64,000 nt of DNA from IMG/VR virus record IMGVR_UViG_3300049811_000692, positions 1-64,000 of that record; one strand, given 5' to 3'. Positions 1 to 7,662 of the stretch are shown here, in pieces. The notes under the pieces are model-generated. The model searched no databases, was not told the DNA's origin, and saw nothing but the letters and a program-made list of their open reading frames with translations. The position numbers and the translations under genes are program-made. This DNA is from a virus. Each line of letters opens with the position of its first letter. The stretch's first letter is position 1.

Positions 1-359
1 TCCGCCGCCGGCTCGAGCTGACCTCGAACCCAGACCTGCTCGGCTTCGTGGTGCTGTTCAACGAGGCCGGCCAGCCGATCCGCTACGATGCGGTGCGCGG
101 CAAGGTGACCTCGGGGGGCAAGCGGCTCACCGAGCCCGACCGGCTGGTGACGGTGGGCAACGGGAGCGGCGGCACGAACATGGCCGTGCGGCAGGCGCCC
201 TCGGACGAGGGGACCTGGGGGAGCAGCGCGCCCTACATCTACTACTGGACCACGAACGGCGAGTACGTGCAGTGGTCGGGCGCCTACCTCTACTCCGACC
301 GGCCGATCCGCCTGCGCGTGGAGCCCATCGTCATCACCACGGTGACGGAGGGGCGGTGA
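1..359 (+). CDS. hypothetical protein, 5' end outside window
   Basis: The reading frame is open from the first complete codon (position 3) to the TGA at 357-359, so the gene begins left of the window. A GTG at 48 could start translation, but the residues before it (RRLELTSNPDLLGF) read naturally into the rest, so I treat it as internal. The visible part is rich in Gly, Thr and aromatic residues with alternating polar and apolar positions, suggesting a beta-rich fold. No family is recognised. The stop overlaps the ATG of the next gene (ATGA type), so it belongs to the same translationally coupled block. Confidence 0.6.
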   Translation, partial: RRRLELTSNPDLLGFVVLFNEAGQPIRYDAVRGKVTSGGKRLTEPDRLVTVGNGSGGTNMAVRQAPSDEGTWGSSAPYIYYWTTNGEYVQWSGAYLYSDRPIRLRVEPIVITTVTEGR

Positions 360-649
360 TGGATCGCTACCTGCAGGAGGCCTTCGAGGCCTCCTGTCGT
401 GCCGCGTGCTGCCCGCGCGGCTGCGATGCCGACATGCTGCCCTGTGGGGCGGTCGAGAGATATGGGGAGACCGTGAAGCGGGCGATCAAGGCGTTCCTGA
501 TCACCCTGCCGCCGGTCGGGACCGTGAAGGAGGACATGAACCCGTTCCCTCCGGGGATGCGCGAGGTCCGCACCTCGCCCTACGCCATCTCCACCTACTG
601 GAGCCCGACCGTGGTGGCTCAGGCCCTCAACGGCGAGGACGTGTCGTGA
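359..649 (+). CDS. small cysteine-rich hypothetical protein
   Basis: A 96-aa protein starting at the ATG that overlaps the previous stop. The N-terminal third holds a cysteine cluster (CRAACCPRGCDADMLPC) that could bind a metal; the C-terminal part (TSPYAISTYWSPTVVAQAL) shows no known motif. The frame stays open upstream to 272, but the overlap architecture and the alternative coding frame there favour 359. It ends in a TGA overlapping the GTG start of the following gene. Function unknown. Confidence 0.55.
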   Translation: MDRYLQEAFEASCRAACCPRGCDADMLPCGAVERYGETVKRAIKAFLITLPPVGTVKEDMNPFPPGMREVRTSPYAISTYWSPTVVAQALNGEDVS

Positions 650-924
650 AGCCGCCCGCCATCACCCCGGCCCAACGGGCGGTTCTCCAGCGCGCGGCCG
701 ACAACGGCGGGATCATCGAGATTGGCGGGCTGGACGGCGACACGGCCCGCCGGGACGTCATCTGGCGCCTCTACGAAGCGAACATGCTCTCTTACGTCGC
801 GCCGCGTCAGGGTGGCGGGCAGCCCTGGCGGCTCACGGAGGCGGGCCGCGCAGCGCTGGCGATACAACGGCCCGTCAAGACGGCGGAGAAGCGAAGCGGT
901 GATGATTCTCATCCCGTTTCCTGA
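646..924 (+). CDS. small protein with winged-helix-like ending
   Basis: A 92-aa protein with a GTG start overlapping the upstream stop. The sequence RRDVIWRLYEANMLSYV followed by a basic turn and WRLTEAGRAAL resembles the recognition helix and wing of small winged-helix domains, in which the phrase 'LTxxGRxAL' is common. This is a fold-level impression from the pattern only. It overlaps the start of the next gene by 23 bases. Confidence 0.5.
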   Translation: MKPPAITPAQRAVLQRAADNGGIIEIGGLDGDTARRDVIWRLYEANMLSYVAPRQGGGQPWRLTEAGRAALAIQRPVKTAEKRSGDDSHPVS

Positions 925-1351
925 AGAGCCACGCGACCCGCTCTTGGCCGAGATCATCGCGGGGATGGAGCGGAAGACCATCACGGACATGACCGCCTAC
1001 AGCGCCCGCGTCCGCTTCCTCATGAGGAAGGCGGCGAAGGAGGCGATGCGGGTCGAGCCGAACGACGTGACGCTCATGACCGAGTGGGGCGTCGTCGGGC
1101 CTGGCTTCAGCACAAAGGGAGCGGGCTTGAACTGGTCCCTCGGCATCGGGCGCGACGCACCAGAGGACGAGGAACTGATGGGGTGGTGCGACCCCTATCG
1201 CCATGGTCTCGATCTGCTCCGCGCCCGGGCGACGAAGGACTACGGCCGCGCCGACGAGATCCGCGCGGCGATCATTGCCTACTACCACGCGGAGGTTCGG
1301 CTGGTTCCCGAGGGCCTCCTCATCACGACAGCAGAGAAGGGATTCTACTGA
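902..1351 (+). CDS. hypothetical protein
   Basis: A 149-aa protein. The ATG at 902 is preceded by an in-frame GTG at 899, so the exact start is uncertain by one codon. It is a mixed alpha/beta sequence with no recognised motif; the C-terminal part contains a conserved-looking aromatic stretch (AIIAYYHAEVRLVPEG). It sits inside the overlapping accessory block and its stop overlaps the next ATG (TGATG). Confidence 0.5.
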   Translation: MILIPFPEEPRDPLLAEIIAGMERKTITDMTAYSARVRFLMRKAAKEAMRVEPNDVTLMTEWGVVGPGFSTKGAGLNWSLGIGRDAPEDEELMGWCDPYRHGLDLLRARATKDYGRADEIRAAIIAYYHAEVRLVPEGLLITTAEKGFY

Positions 1352-1869
1352 TGAGTGAGTATCGCCCCGCCCCCGGCTCGCGCTGGCGGCACCACAGCGG
1401 AGCGTTCTACGAGGTCGTGCTGATCGCCAATCTGCCTAACAGCGAGCGCTACCCGGAGACGGTGGTCTATCGCGGGGAGAACGGCCAGACCTGGGCGCGA
1501 CCGCTCTCCGACTGGCACCGCTCGATGACGCGCATCGAGCCGCCCAAGCCGGCGCCGCGGCCCGCGCCCAAGCCGCGGAGCCGGCGCGACGATGATCCCG
1601 ACCCGGCCACGGTCGCGCGCGAGATGACGGATCGGGAGCGCGAGCTGATCCTGCAGCTGCCCGACGTGACCGGCATCGGCTTCGATGACCGCATGCTGAT
1701 GGGGTACGGCACGGGCGGCAGGAGGGTGTGGAGCCGGCTGGTGCAGTCCCCCTGGGGCTGGGCCGTCCACGACAAGCCCTGGGCGCTCACCGAGCTCGGC
1801 ATCCTCGTCCAGCACGAGGTCAGGCTGATGCGGGCGGCCGCGGCGGTGGAAGGGGCGCCCCATGGCTGA
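1351..1869 (+). CDS. DUF1653-like protein
   Basis: A 172-aa protein. Residues about 8-58 have the layout of the DUF1653 family: a basic 'RWRHHSGAFYEVV' strand pair, a 'VVYRGENGQTWARPLSDW' stretch, then a short helix. Family members are small proteins of unknown biochemical role. A Pro/Arg-rich linker (about residues 65-85) leads to a second part with a winged-helix-like ending (PWALTELGILVQ). The fusion of the two halves looks specific to this phage. The stop overlaps the start of the DUF5131 gene by 8 bases. Confidence 0.55.
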   Translation: MSEYRPAPGSRWRHHSGAFYEVVLIANLPNSERYPETVVYRGENGQTWARPLSDWHRSMTRIEPPKPAPRPAPKPRSRRDDDPDPATVAREMTDRERELILQLPDVTGIGFDDRMLMGYGTGGRRVWSRLVQSPWGWAVHDKPWALTELGILVQHEVRLMRAAAAVEGAPHG

Positions 1870-2686
1870 GACGACCATCGAGTGGACCGCGACGCGCGGC
1901 CCCGACGGGACGCTGCAGCCCGGCTACACGATGAATCCGTGGACCGGATGCCTGCGCGTGTCGCCGGGGTGTGACCACTGCTACGCTGCCACCCTCTCCA
2001 ACCGCGCCCCGGGCACCTTCGGGTCCTGGGAGCCGGGCGCGGCGCGCAAGCGCACCAGCGAGGCGTACTGGAAGAAGCCGCTGTCCTGGAACCGCAAGGC
2101 CGAGCAGCTCGGCGTGCGCCTGAAGGTCTTCTGCGCCTCCATGGCCGACGTGTTCGACAACCAGGCGCCCGAGGACTGGCGGGTGGAGCTGTGGCGGCTG
2201 ATCCGGGAGACGCCGCATCTCGACTGGCTGATGTTGACGAAGCGGCCCCAGAACATCCGCAAGATGCTCCCGCAGGAGGTGGACTTCGGGCGGGCGGCGT
2301 GGGGGAGGGGCGGGCCCTGGCCGAACGTCTGGCTCGGCACGACGGTTGAGAATCAGGAGGAGGCGGATCGGCGCATCCCGCACTTGCTGGCCGTGCCGGC
2401 GCGCGTGCGCTTCCTGAGCTGCGAGCCGCTGCTCGAGCGGGTGGTGATCCGCGAGCATTGGCTGGTACGGCACCACCCCCAGAGCGCCCGCGTGGACTAT
2501 GTGATTTGCGGCGGCGAGAGCGGCGCCGGCGCGCGGCCCATGCACCTCGACTGGGCGCGGAGCCTGCGCGACCAGTGCGCGGCCGCAGGCGTGCCGTTCT
2601 TCATGAAGCAGATGGGCGGGCCGGTGAAGGCGAGGATGCCGCCCATCCCCGAGGATCTGATGGTGCGCGAGATGCCCTGTGCGTGA
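1862..2686 (+). CDS. DUF5131 family protein (phage Gp37/Gp68)
   Basis: A 274-aa protein that matches the Gp37/Gp68 family from end to end. Visible marks are the N-terminal IEWT motif, MNPWTGC followed by a C-x6-C-x2-C cluster (residues about 28-38, VSPGCDHCYA), the phrase FCASMADVFD, the LTKRPQN motif, WLGTTVENQ, RFLSCEPLL and the C-terminal VICGGESG and FFMKQMGG. The cysteine cluster resembles radical-SAM proteins and the family is often compared with them, but the reaction is unknown. It is common in phages and defence-associated islands. Length is normal for the family. Confidence 0.88.
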   Translation: MAETTIEWTATRGPDGTLQPGYTMNPWTGCLRVSPGCDHCYAATLSNRAPGTFGSWEPGAARKRTSEAYWKKPLSWNRKAEQLGVRLKVFCASMADVFDNQAPEDWRVELWRLIRETPHLDWLMLTKRPQNIRKMLPQEVDFGRAAWGRGGPWPNVWLGTTVENQEEADRRIPHLLAVPARVRFLSCEPLLERVVIREHWLVRHHPQSARVDYVICGGESGAGARPMHLDWARSLRDQCAAAGVPFFMKQMGGPVKARMPPIPEDLMVREMPCA

Positions 2687-2921
2687 CCCGAGCTACCTGA
2701 CCGGCCTGCGCCTCGTTGCCGACCCCACCATGCTTGATCGGGTGCAGCACTCCCGCTCGCCGAGTCGGGCGAAGCGGCGCGCGAAGCTCGGGCACCCGCA
2801 GCACACCCGCCTCGTCCCGTCTGGCCAGGTGCGGATCGGCGCGGGGATGCTGGTGGCGCACTCGAAGACGCTCGCCGAGCTGCGAGCCGAGGTGGAGAGG
2901 AGGGTGAAGCCCCATGCCTGA
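2679..2921 (+). CDS. small basic hypothetical protein
   Basis: An 80-aa protein starting at a GTG inside the end of the DUF5131 gene (8-base overlap). It is rich in Arg, Lys and His (for example SRAKRRAKLGHPQHTR), so nucleic-acid binding is possible. No known motif is seen. It ends overlapping the next ATG. Confidence 0.45.
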   Translation: MRDPSYLTGLRLVADPTMLDRVQHSRSPSRAKRRAKLGHPQHTRLVPSGQVRIGAGMLVAHSKTLAELRAEVERRVKPHA

Positions 2922-3147
2922 CCTCCTGCGCCTGCTCGGTCTGCCGCGACGGAAGATCGTTCGCATCGTGATCACCTACCGCTTCCCCGGCGCGCAGGAG
3001 GGAGAGAGGGATGAGGCGCGCACGGCCATGGTGCGCGTCTCACGCTGGCCCTGGCTGCGGGCGCACTGGGAGGCTGTGCTGGACCGCCCGAAGTGGATGC
3101 CGACCGCGGATCGCATCACGCTGACGATCGAGGAGGTGAAGCCGTGA
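2914..3147 (+). CDS. small hypothetical protein
   Basis: A 77-aa protein with an ATG start overlapping the upstream gene by 8 bases and a TGA overlapping the next GTG. It has a beta-strand-like core (KIVRIVITYRFPG) and two Trp-rich turns. No family recognised; kept as a gene because it fits the unbroken coupled chain. Confidence 0.45.
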   Translation: MPDLLRLLGLPRRKIVRIVITYRFPGAQEGERDEARTAMVRVSRWPWLRAHWEAVLDRPKWMPTADRITLTIEEVKP

Positions 3148-3440
3148 AGCACCCCCCGCTCGAGCTCGACACCGACGACTGGCGCAGCCGGTGGCTGGTG
3201 ACCGAGGGATGGGAGCGGCTGCATCGGGTGTCGAGCATCACCTGGGACCCGGATTTCCAGGGCCAGAAGATCGTCGGCCGCGGGGTGACGGTCTGCGGGA
3301 AGCGGGGCCGTCTGCAGGTGCCGGGCATTATTTCGCGCATGGGCCTGACGCGGTGCGTGCGGTGCTGCCGCATCCTCGGCATCCCGGAGGGCGAGGGCGC
3401 CCCCTTCAACGCCTTCGAGGGCGACCACAAGAACGCCTGA
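3144..3440 (+). CDS. small zinc-ribbon-like protein
   Basis: A 98-aa protein starting at GTG 3144. A cysteine at VTVCGKRG and a CVRCC knuckle about 30 residues later (followed by RILGIPEGEG) suggest a small zinc-binding domain. It is the last gene before an intergenic gap that carries a promoter-like element and an operator palindrome, so it probably ends a transcription segment. Confidence 0.5.
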   Translation: MKHPPLELDTDDWRSRWLVTEGWERLHRVSSITWDPDFQGQKIVGRGVTVCGKRGRLQVPGIISRMGLTRCVRCCRILGIPEGEGAPFNAFEGDHKNA

Positions 3441-3451
3441 TCCCGACGGGC

Positions 3452-3480
3452 CTTGCGTCCCCATCGCGCCCCGAGTATCA
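3452..3480 (+). promoter_or_regulatory. possible promoter (CTTGCG-N17-GTATCA)
   Basis: CTTGCG at 3452-3457 is followed after exactly 17 bases by GTATCA at 3475-3480. CTTGAC with a 17-base spacer is the known alphaproteobacterial housekeeping -35 arrangement. The proposed -10 overlaps the palindromic operator that starts at 3478, so a repressor bound there would block it. Drives the 3508 gene and those downstream. Inferred from pattern only. Confidence 0.4.
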
Positions 3481-3493
3481 CATCAGAATGTGA
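3478..3493. promoter_or_regulatory. palindromic operator, copy 1
   Basis: TCACATCAGAATGTGA is a perfect 6-4-6 inverted repeat. The extended 19-base string TATCACATCAGAATGTGAG recurs with one mismatch at 62619-62637, nearly 60 kb away, and related palindromes occur at 8513, 25707, 55984 and 56225. It lies just ahead of the Shine-Dalgarno of the 3508 gene. Most likely the binding site of a phage-encoded dimeric repressor. Confidence 0.7.
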
Positions 3494-3507
3494 GAAAGGG
3501 GCTGATG

Positions 3508-4116
3508 ATGAGCGAGCAGAACGAGAGCAAGGCGCCGTGGGACGGCTTCCCGCCCGGTCGGGAGCAGGGGGGCTGGCATTTCCTGCGGCGCCGCGGACAG
3601 AGGGAGTTCACGGTGGGACACTGGAGGCCCGGCAATAATTTCCCGTGGCTGGTCGGAAGCTCCGCGTTTCGCCCAGACGAGGCGGCCGCCGTCTTCGACT
3701 ACGAGGCGCCCTGCGCCACCCCCACGCAGGTCTGGGAGCGCGAGAACGCGGCGCGCGAGGCCGGCCGCGCCGCGGTGCGGGAGGAGATCACGGCGGTCGT
3801 CGTCGCCTACGAGCAGCTCGTCCTGGGTCAGCTGCGGGACGCCCTCGCCATCGACATCACCGAGAAGTCGGGCGCGGACGCCTTCCGCGCCGGGGTGTCC
3901 TACCGGGCGATCTGGATGCTGCTCCAGAAGCTTCGCGGTGAGGGCGGGACGCCGCCCGCTTCGCAGGAGACGCCCGAGACCGAGGCCGAGCTGCGCGAGA
4001 TGATGCGCGACCCGCGGTACTGGCGCCACCGCGAGCCCGACATGGTGAAGCGGGTCTCGGAGGGCTTTCGGCGGCTGGTGGGGCGCGATGCGTCGGAGGG
4101 GGGCGCCCATGGGTGA
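3508..4116 (+). CDS. hypothetical protein
   Basis: A 202-aa protein. Three in-frame ATGs exist (3490, 3505, 3508); 3508 has the best spacing from the Shine-Dalgarno AAAGGGG at 3495-3501, and 3490 lies inside the operator. An N-terminal WHFLRRRGQREFTVGHW segment is followed by mostly helical sequence and an acidic C-terminal region. Function unknown. It is the first gene after the operator and so may be among the most directly regulated genes of this block. Confidence 0.6.
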   Translation: MSEQNESKAPWDGFPPGREQGGWHFLRRRGQREFTVGHWRPGNNFPWLVGSSAFRPDEAAAVFDYEAPCATPTQVWERENAAREAGRAAVREEITAVVVAYEQLVLGQLRDALAIDITEKSGADAFRAGVSYRAIWMLLQKLRGEGGTPPASQETPETEAELREMMRDPRYWRHREPDMVKRVSEGFRRLVGRDASEGGAHG

Positions 4117-4450
4117 TGCCATCCCCGACTGCCGGACGTGCCGGCATGCGCGCCGCGTCAGTATCATGACCCTGCTGTACGACATCAGCTGCGAGCGGCC
4201 AGAGGTGGTGGAGGGGCGCCGCCCGATGCCGCACGAACTCGGCGAGGCGGCCGCGCGCGGGAAGCGGCCGGAGCGCGTCGCCGTGTTCTGCTCGACCGCC
4301 CGGCGCGACGACATGGACCCGCCGAAGCTGGTGGTCGCCAACGCCAGGATGGTCCCGGGCCCGGCCGTCCTGCGCCCCGACCGCTGCGGCACCAAGGGCC
4401 GCTATTGGGAGCCGCGCGAGAGCTTCTGGGCCAAGTGGAGGTTCTGGTGA
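4109..4450 (+). CDS. small cysteine-containing hypothetical protein
   Basis: A 113-aa protein starting at ATG 4109 inside the end of the previous gene. It opens with CRTCRHA and has further cysteines at ISCERP, VFCSTAR and DRCGTKG, the spacing expected of a small metal-binding domain. The C-terminus is aromatic and basic (YWEPRESFWAKWRFW). No family assigned. Confidence 0.55.
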   Translation: MGDAIPDCRTCRHARRVSIMTLLYDISCERPEVVEGRRPMPHELGEAAARGKRPERVAVFCSTARRDDMDPPKLVVANARMVPGPAVLRPDRCGTKGRYWEPRESFWAKWRFW

Positions 4451-5052
4451 GCGAGAAGGGCCAGACCCAGAAGCCCGAAGACGCGGCCAGGACCGACGCC
4501 GAGATGCGCGCGGCCTGCGAGCAGCTGGTCCATGTCCTGGCGACCGAGCCGCCCTGCACGCGCCCCTGCTCCCCGAAGCACCGCACGGTGGCCGACTCCT
4601 GCGAGTGCGCGGAGCAGGCGGCCGCGCTGCGCGCGCTGCTCGCCCGCGTGGACGCCGCCGAGGCCCGGGCGAAGGAGCTCGATCAGATCTTCGATGCGTC
4701 TTGGGCCGCGGACATGAAGGGCGTCGAGATGTGGCGCCTCGCCAACCCGGGGCGCGACCTCGTCCTGCCCAGCCGCTTCAAGCTGGTCACCTGGCTGCTC
4801 GACCAGCTGAAGGCCGAGAAGCTCCTGGCCGAGCGGCTCAAGATCGAGGTCGATGGCGCCATCGCGCGGGCGGACCGCGCCGAGGCGCGCATGGAGCAGC
4901 GGGACGAGAAGGGGCGGGAGCTGTCCGCCTTCCTGGCGGGCGCGCGCTCCATGCGCGCCTGCATCGAGGTCGCGGCCCGGGAGGCCGCGCGCAAAGAGGA
5001 GGAGCGGATTCTCGCCCTCTCCACCGCCCCCAACCAGGGATCGAAGCCGTGA
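4447..5052 (+). CDS. hypothetical protein with coiled-coil
   Basis: A 201-aa protein with a GTG start overlapping the upstream stop (GTGA). A cysteine-bearing N-terminal part (PPCTRPCSPKH and SCECAEQ) leads into a long, charged helical region (about residues 60-190) with heptad-like Leu/Ala spacing, probably a coiled coil. No known domain. Confidence 0.5.
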   Translation: MSEKGQTQKPEDAARTDAEMRAACEQLVHVLATEPPCTRPCSPKHRTVADSCECAEQAAALRALLARVDAAEARAKELDQIFDASWAADMKGVEMWRLANPGRDLVLPSRFKLVTWLLDQLKAEKLLAERLKIEVDGAIARADRAEARMEQRDEKGRELSAFLAGARSMRACIEVAAREAARKEEERILALSTAPNQGSKP

Positions 5053-5318
5053 ACACGAATGTCCCCCCCATCATCGACAAGATCGCCACCGGCGTCGCCT
5101 GGCTGGTCACCGCGCTGGTCACGCTGACCATGATCGCGGTCGGGCTGGCCATCATCGCGGCCGTCTCCTGGCCCTTCATGTCGTGGAGCTGCGACGCGCG
5201 TTATGGCAGCGTCATCGCCGGCGCCACCACCAGCTACGGCCCCATCCAAGGCTGCCAGATCGTCCTGCCCGACGGGCGGCGCATCCCGGCCGAGGCGTTC
5301 CGCGAGCCCGTGCGGTGA
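5049..5318 (+). CDS. small membrane protein
   Basis: An 89-aa protein starting at GTG 5049. Residues about 15-45 form a strongly hydrophobic segment (VAWLVTALVTLTMIAVGLAI and onward) ending in WPFMSW, followed by a soluble C-terminal tail with two cysteines (SCDARYG, GCQIVLP) that may form a disulfide outside the cytoplasm. The role is unknown; candidates are superinfection exclusion or another membrane accessory function. Confidence 0.5.
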   Translation: MNTNVPPIIDKIATGVAWLVTALVTLTMIAVGLAIIAAVSWPFMSWSCDARYGSVIAGATTSYGPIQGCQIVLPDGRRIPAEAFREPVR

Positions 5319-5839
5319 GCTACCTCGGCTTCCACCGGGCGGCCAAGCTCTCGCCCTGCGGCGTCTATCGCTACAGCCTCGAGCGGGGCTGGAGCGCGCG
5401 GCCCTGGCTGACGGTCATCATGCTCAACCCGTCCACCGCCGACGCCATGGTGGACGACCCCACCATCCGCCGCTGCGTGGGCTTCGCCCAGCGGGACGAC
5501 TTCGGTGGGATCCATGTGGTGAACCGTTACGCGCTCCGCGCCACGAATCCGGCCGCGCTGCAGATCGCGCCCGACCCGGTGGGGCCGGACAACGAGAAGG
5601 CGATCCGGCACGCGGTTGGCGCAGCGCGCGCGGGCGGCGGCCTGATCCTGTGCGCCTGGGGCACGAAAGGGTCCAGCGACGTGACGGGCCTCCTGCGGCT
5701 GTTCCGCGAGGAGCGGGCGGTCGAGCTGCTCCGCTGCCTCGGCGTCACGAAGGAGGGGCACCCGCGGCACCCGCTCTACGTGCGGGGCGACCAGCCGTTC
5801 GAGCCGTGGCCGCCGCAGGCCGAGAGGGAGGCGGCGTGA
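5315..5839 (+). CDS. DUF1643 domain protein
   Basis: A 174-aa protein starting at GTG 5315 (overlap with the previous stop). The family signature is clear: the strand LTVIMLNPSTADAM, then DDPTIRRCVGFA, the phrase VVNRYALRATNP, DNEKAIRHAV and the strand LILCAWG. DUF1643 proteins are phage and bacterial proteins of unknown function. The whole domain is present and of normal length. Confidence 0.85.
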   Translation: MSYLGFHRAAKLSPCGVYRYSLERGWSARPWLTVIMLNPSTADAMVDDPTIRRCVGFAQRDDFGGIHVVNRYALRATNPAALQIAPDPVGPDNEKAIRHAVGAARAGGGLILCAWGTKGSSDVTGLLRLFREERAVELLRCLGVTKEGHPRHPLYVRGDQPFEPWPPQAEREAA

Positions 5840-6099
5840 TGGTGCTCGTGTTCAAGGACGACGCCGTTGAGGCGGGGTGGCAGACCTCTCGGGGTAGGGG
5901 ATATCGCCCCATGGTCTTCCCCGCCGGCCTGCATGGGGGCGGCGAATATCCGGTGCCGGGCGAGTGCGACTACGGCAGCCCGCGACAGGCCGTGAACGTC
6001 GCGGTCTCCTATCTCATCGCGCAGAAGCGCCGGCGCCGCGCCGCCGTGCTGCGCCTCTACGCAGCCGCCCTCAAGAAGGCCGCCAGCCATGCCGGCTGA
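5839..6099 (+). CDS. small basic hypothetical protein
   Basis: An 86-aa protein starting at ATG 5839 overlapping the DUF1643 stop. It has a beta-like N-terminal half and a very basic helix (AQKRRRRAAVLRLYAAALKK) at the end. No family recognised. It overlaps the next gene by 11 bases. Confidence 0.5.
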   Translation: MVLVFKDDAVEAGWQTSRGRGYRPMVFPAGLHGGGEYPVPGECDYGSPRQAVNVAVSYLIAQKRRRRAAVLRLYAAALKKAASHAG

Positions 6100-6142
6100 G
6101 AGCATCAGCGTCGCCACCTCCATGACCGAGGAGGAGCTCGAG
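6086..6142 (+). repeat. 57-bp perfect direct repeat, copy 1
   Basis: This stretch is identical to 6495-6551. It covers the last bases before the ATG and the first 18 codons of the gene at 6089, ending in GAGGAGCTCGAG. Identity breaks off sharply at both ends, which argues for a recent copying event rather than functional conservation. Confidence 0.95.
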
Positions 6143-6508
6143 AAGCTCCTGCTCGAGCTTGTGAGGCGAGCGGCAACGCTCGATGCCGACTGGCGGGCGA
6201 CGCTCGCCGAGGCCGAGCGGCGCTACCCCGAGGCCGGGCGAGCGATCGCCTTCATCTACGGCGCGCGCAGCGGCCATGAGGTCGTCCCCGTGCCGACTCC
6301 GGGCGCCATCTGGACCGACAAGCAGGTCGAGATGCTGAAGGCCAGGCAGGCCGACGAGAGCCGCCACCCCTACACCTGCCCAGGCGAGCACCCGGAGTGC
6401 GCGATGATGCGCAACCTCATCCCCACGACGCACGGGTGGATCTGCGCGTGCGGCCGCTACACCCAGGACTGGTCGCACGAGACGGGCGGGCCGCGCCATG
6501 CCGGCTGA
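6089..6508 (+). CDS. hypothetical protein, start shared with next gene
   Basis: A 139-aa protein. Its first 18 residues (MPAESISVATSMTEEELE) are identical to those of the gene at 6498 because of the 57-bp repeat; the rest is unrelated. The C-terminal third has Cys/His residues arranged as YTCPGEHPECAMM and WICACGRYTQDW, a possible zinc ribbon. Function unknown. Confidence 0.55.
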   Translation: MPAESISVATSMTEEELEKLLLELVRRAATLDADWRATLAEAERRYPEAGRAIAFIYGARSGHEVVPVPTPGAIWTDKQVEMLKARQADESRHPYTCPGEHPECAMMRNLIPTTHGWICACGRYTQDWSHETGGPRHAG

Positions 6509-6551
6509 GAGCATCAGCGTCGCCACCTCCATGACCGAGGAGGAGCTCGAG
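6495..6551 (+). repeat. 57-bp perfect direct repeat, copy 2
   Basis: Second copy of the 6086-6142 sequence, again spanning a start codon and the first 18 codons. The two copies are 409 bp apart, so recombination between them would delete or duplicate exactly one gene. Confidence 0.95.
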
Positions 6552-7010
6552 CGCTTCACCCGCAGCCTCAGCGTGGACCATCGGCGCGCGCTCCGCGCCT
6601 TCGTGGGCGGCATCGAGCCGATCGAGAACCCGCTCTGGGTGTCGAAGTCGGTGTGGAGGGGGTGGATGGCCCGACTGAAGGTCAAGGGCCTCCTGCATCC
6701 TGCGCCGCGAGGGCAGCGGCACCGTTGCACCCCGCTCGGCCTGCGCGTTGTGGACGTGCTGCAGCGCCCCCCGCCGCCCAAGATCCCCGACTGGTTCACC
6801 GAGGCGCATCGCGAGGCGCTGCGCCAGCCCCAGGGGCTCTACCATCACTGGGAGGTGATTAGCTCGCTCGTGGCCGAGGGGCTGCTGATCCGCACCGACG
6901 GTCGCTGTGGGGGCAGCGTTCTGAACCTCCCCTGGAACGTCCGGCACATCCGCTCGGAGAGCGGTATTGCCCTGCTGAAGCTGCTGGAAAAGGAGGCGCC
7001 CCATGCGTGA
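6498..7010 (+). CDS. hypothetical protein with winged-helix-like repeats
   Basis: A 170-aa protein with the same 18-residue N-terminus as its upstream neighbour. The remainder contains two segments of similar plan: a helix, then a 'KVKGLLHPAPRGQRHRCTPLGLRVVDVL' type wing, and later SLVAEGLLIRTDGRCGG. This resembles tandem winged-helix domains, so DNA binding is plausible but not shown. It overlaps the next gene by 8 bases. Confidence 0.5.
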   Translation: MPAESISVATSMTEEELERFTRSLSVDHRRALRAFVGGIEPIENPLWVSKSVWRGWMARLKVKGLLHPAPRGQRHRCTPLGLRVVDVLQRPPPPKIPDWFTEAHREALRQPQGLYHHWEVISSLVAEGLLIRTDGRCGGSVLNLPWNVRHIRSESGIALLKLLEKEAPHA

Positions 7011-7662
7011 CATCCCCATCCTGTTCAGCGACCGCATGGTGCGGGCGCTCCTGCGCGAGGCCGAGGCGCCCGGGACAGGGAAGACCGAGACGCGGAGGCT
7101 GGCGTGGCGCGCGCCGAAGCTCCGCGGCGGCGTCGAGTGCGAGCACGGCTACGACACCTGCCCCGACTGCGACGGCCTCAAGCCGTCCTCCTGGCGAAAG
7201 GTGAAGCCGGGGGATCGGCTCTGGGTGCGCGAGACCTTCAGCGGTCCGCACGAGTACAGCGACCTGCCGCCCCGCGCGTGGTTCACCACCACCCCCATCT
7301 GGTACTGGGCGGACGGCAATCCGGCCGGCGGCGACTGGACCAAGCCGCGCCCCGGTATCCACATGCCCCACTGGGCGAGCCGCCTCACCCTCCTGGTGAA
7401 CAGCGTGCGCGTGGAGCGCCTGCAGGAGATCACGGAGGAGGGCGCGCGGGCGGAGGGCGCGATCCTGCTGCGCTCGGGCCGGATCACCGACGTGGCCGGA
7501 GGCCAGTATGGCGGGGCCGTGTGGCAGACTGCGCGGGGATGGTTCCGCGAACGCTGGAACGACCTCCACGGCCCCGGCGCATGGGACCTCAGCCCCGAGG
7601 TCTGCGTCCTGTCATTCTCGGTCGCCAAGCGGAATTTCAACCAAAGGGACGACCATGTCTGA
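7003..7662 (+). CDS. ASCH-domain-like phage protein
   Basis: A 219-aa protein that resembles phage ASCH-family proteins. Visible marks are the opening ILFSDRMVRALL, a TETRR motif, the strand VKPGDRLWVRETF, the phrase GIHMPHWASRLTLLV, then VRVERLQEITEEGARAEG and a late RGWFRERWNDLHG. ASCH domains belong to the PUA-like fold and are thought to bind RNA. Two cysteines in DTCPDCDG may add a metal site. Start at ATG 7003 overlaps the previous gene. Confidence 0.7.
   Translation: MRDIPILFSDRMVRALLREAEAPGTGKTETRRLAWRAPKLRGGVECEHGYDTCPDCDGLKPSSWRKVKPGDRLWVRETFSGPHEYSDLPPRAWFTTTPIWYWADGNPAGGDWTKPRPGIHMPHWASRLTLLVNSVRVERLQEITEEGARAEGAILLRSGRITDVAGGQYGGAVWQTARGWFRERWNDLHGPGAWDLSPEVCVLSFSVAKRNFNQRDDHV

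Noticed and set aside
1862-2686. Radical-SAM enzyme assignment for the DUF5131 protein
   Set aside because: The cysteine spacing is C-x6-C-x2-C rather than the canonical C-x3-C-x2-C, so a specific enzyme class is not supported.
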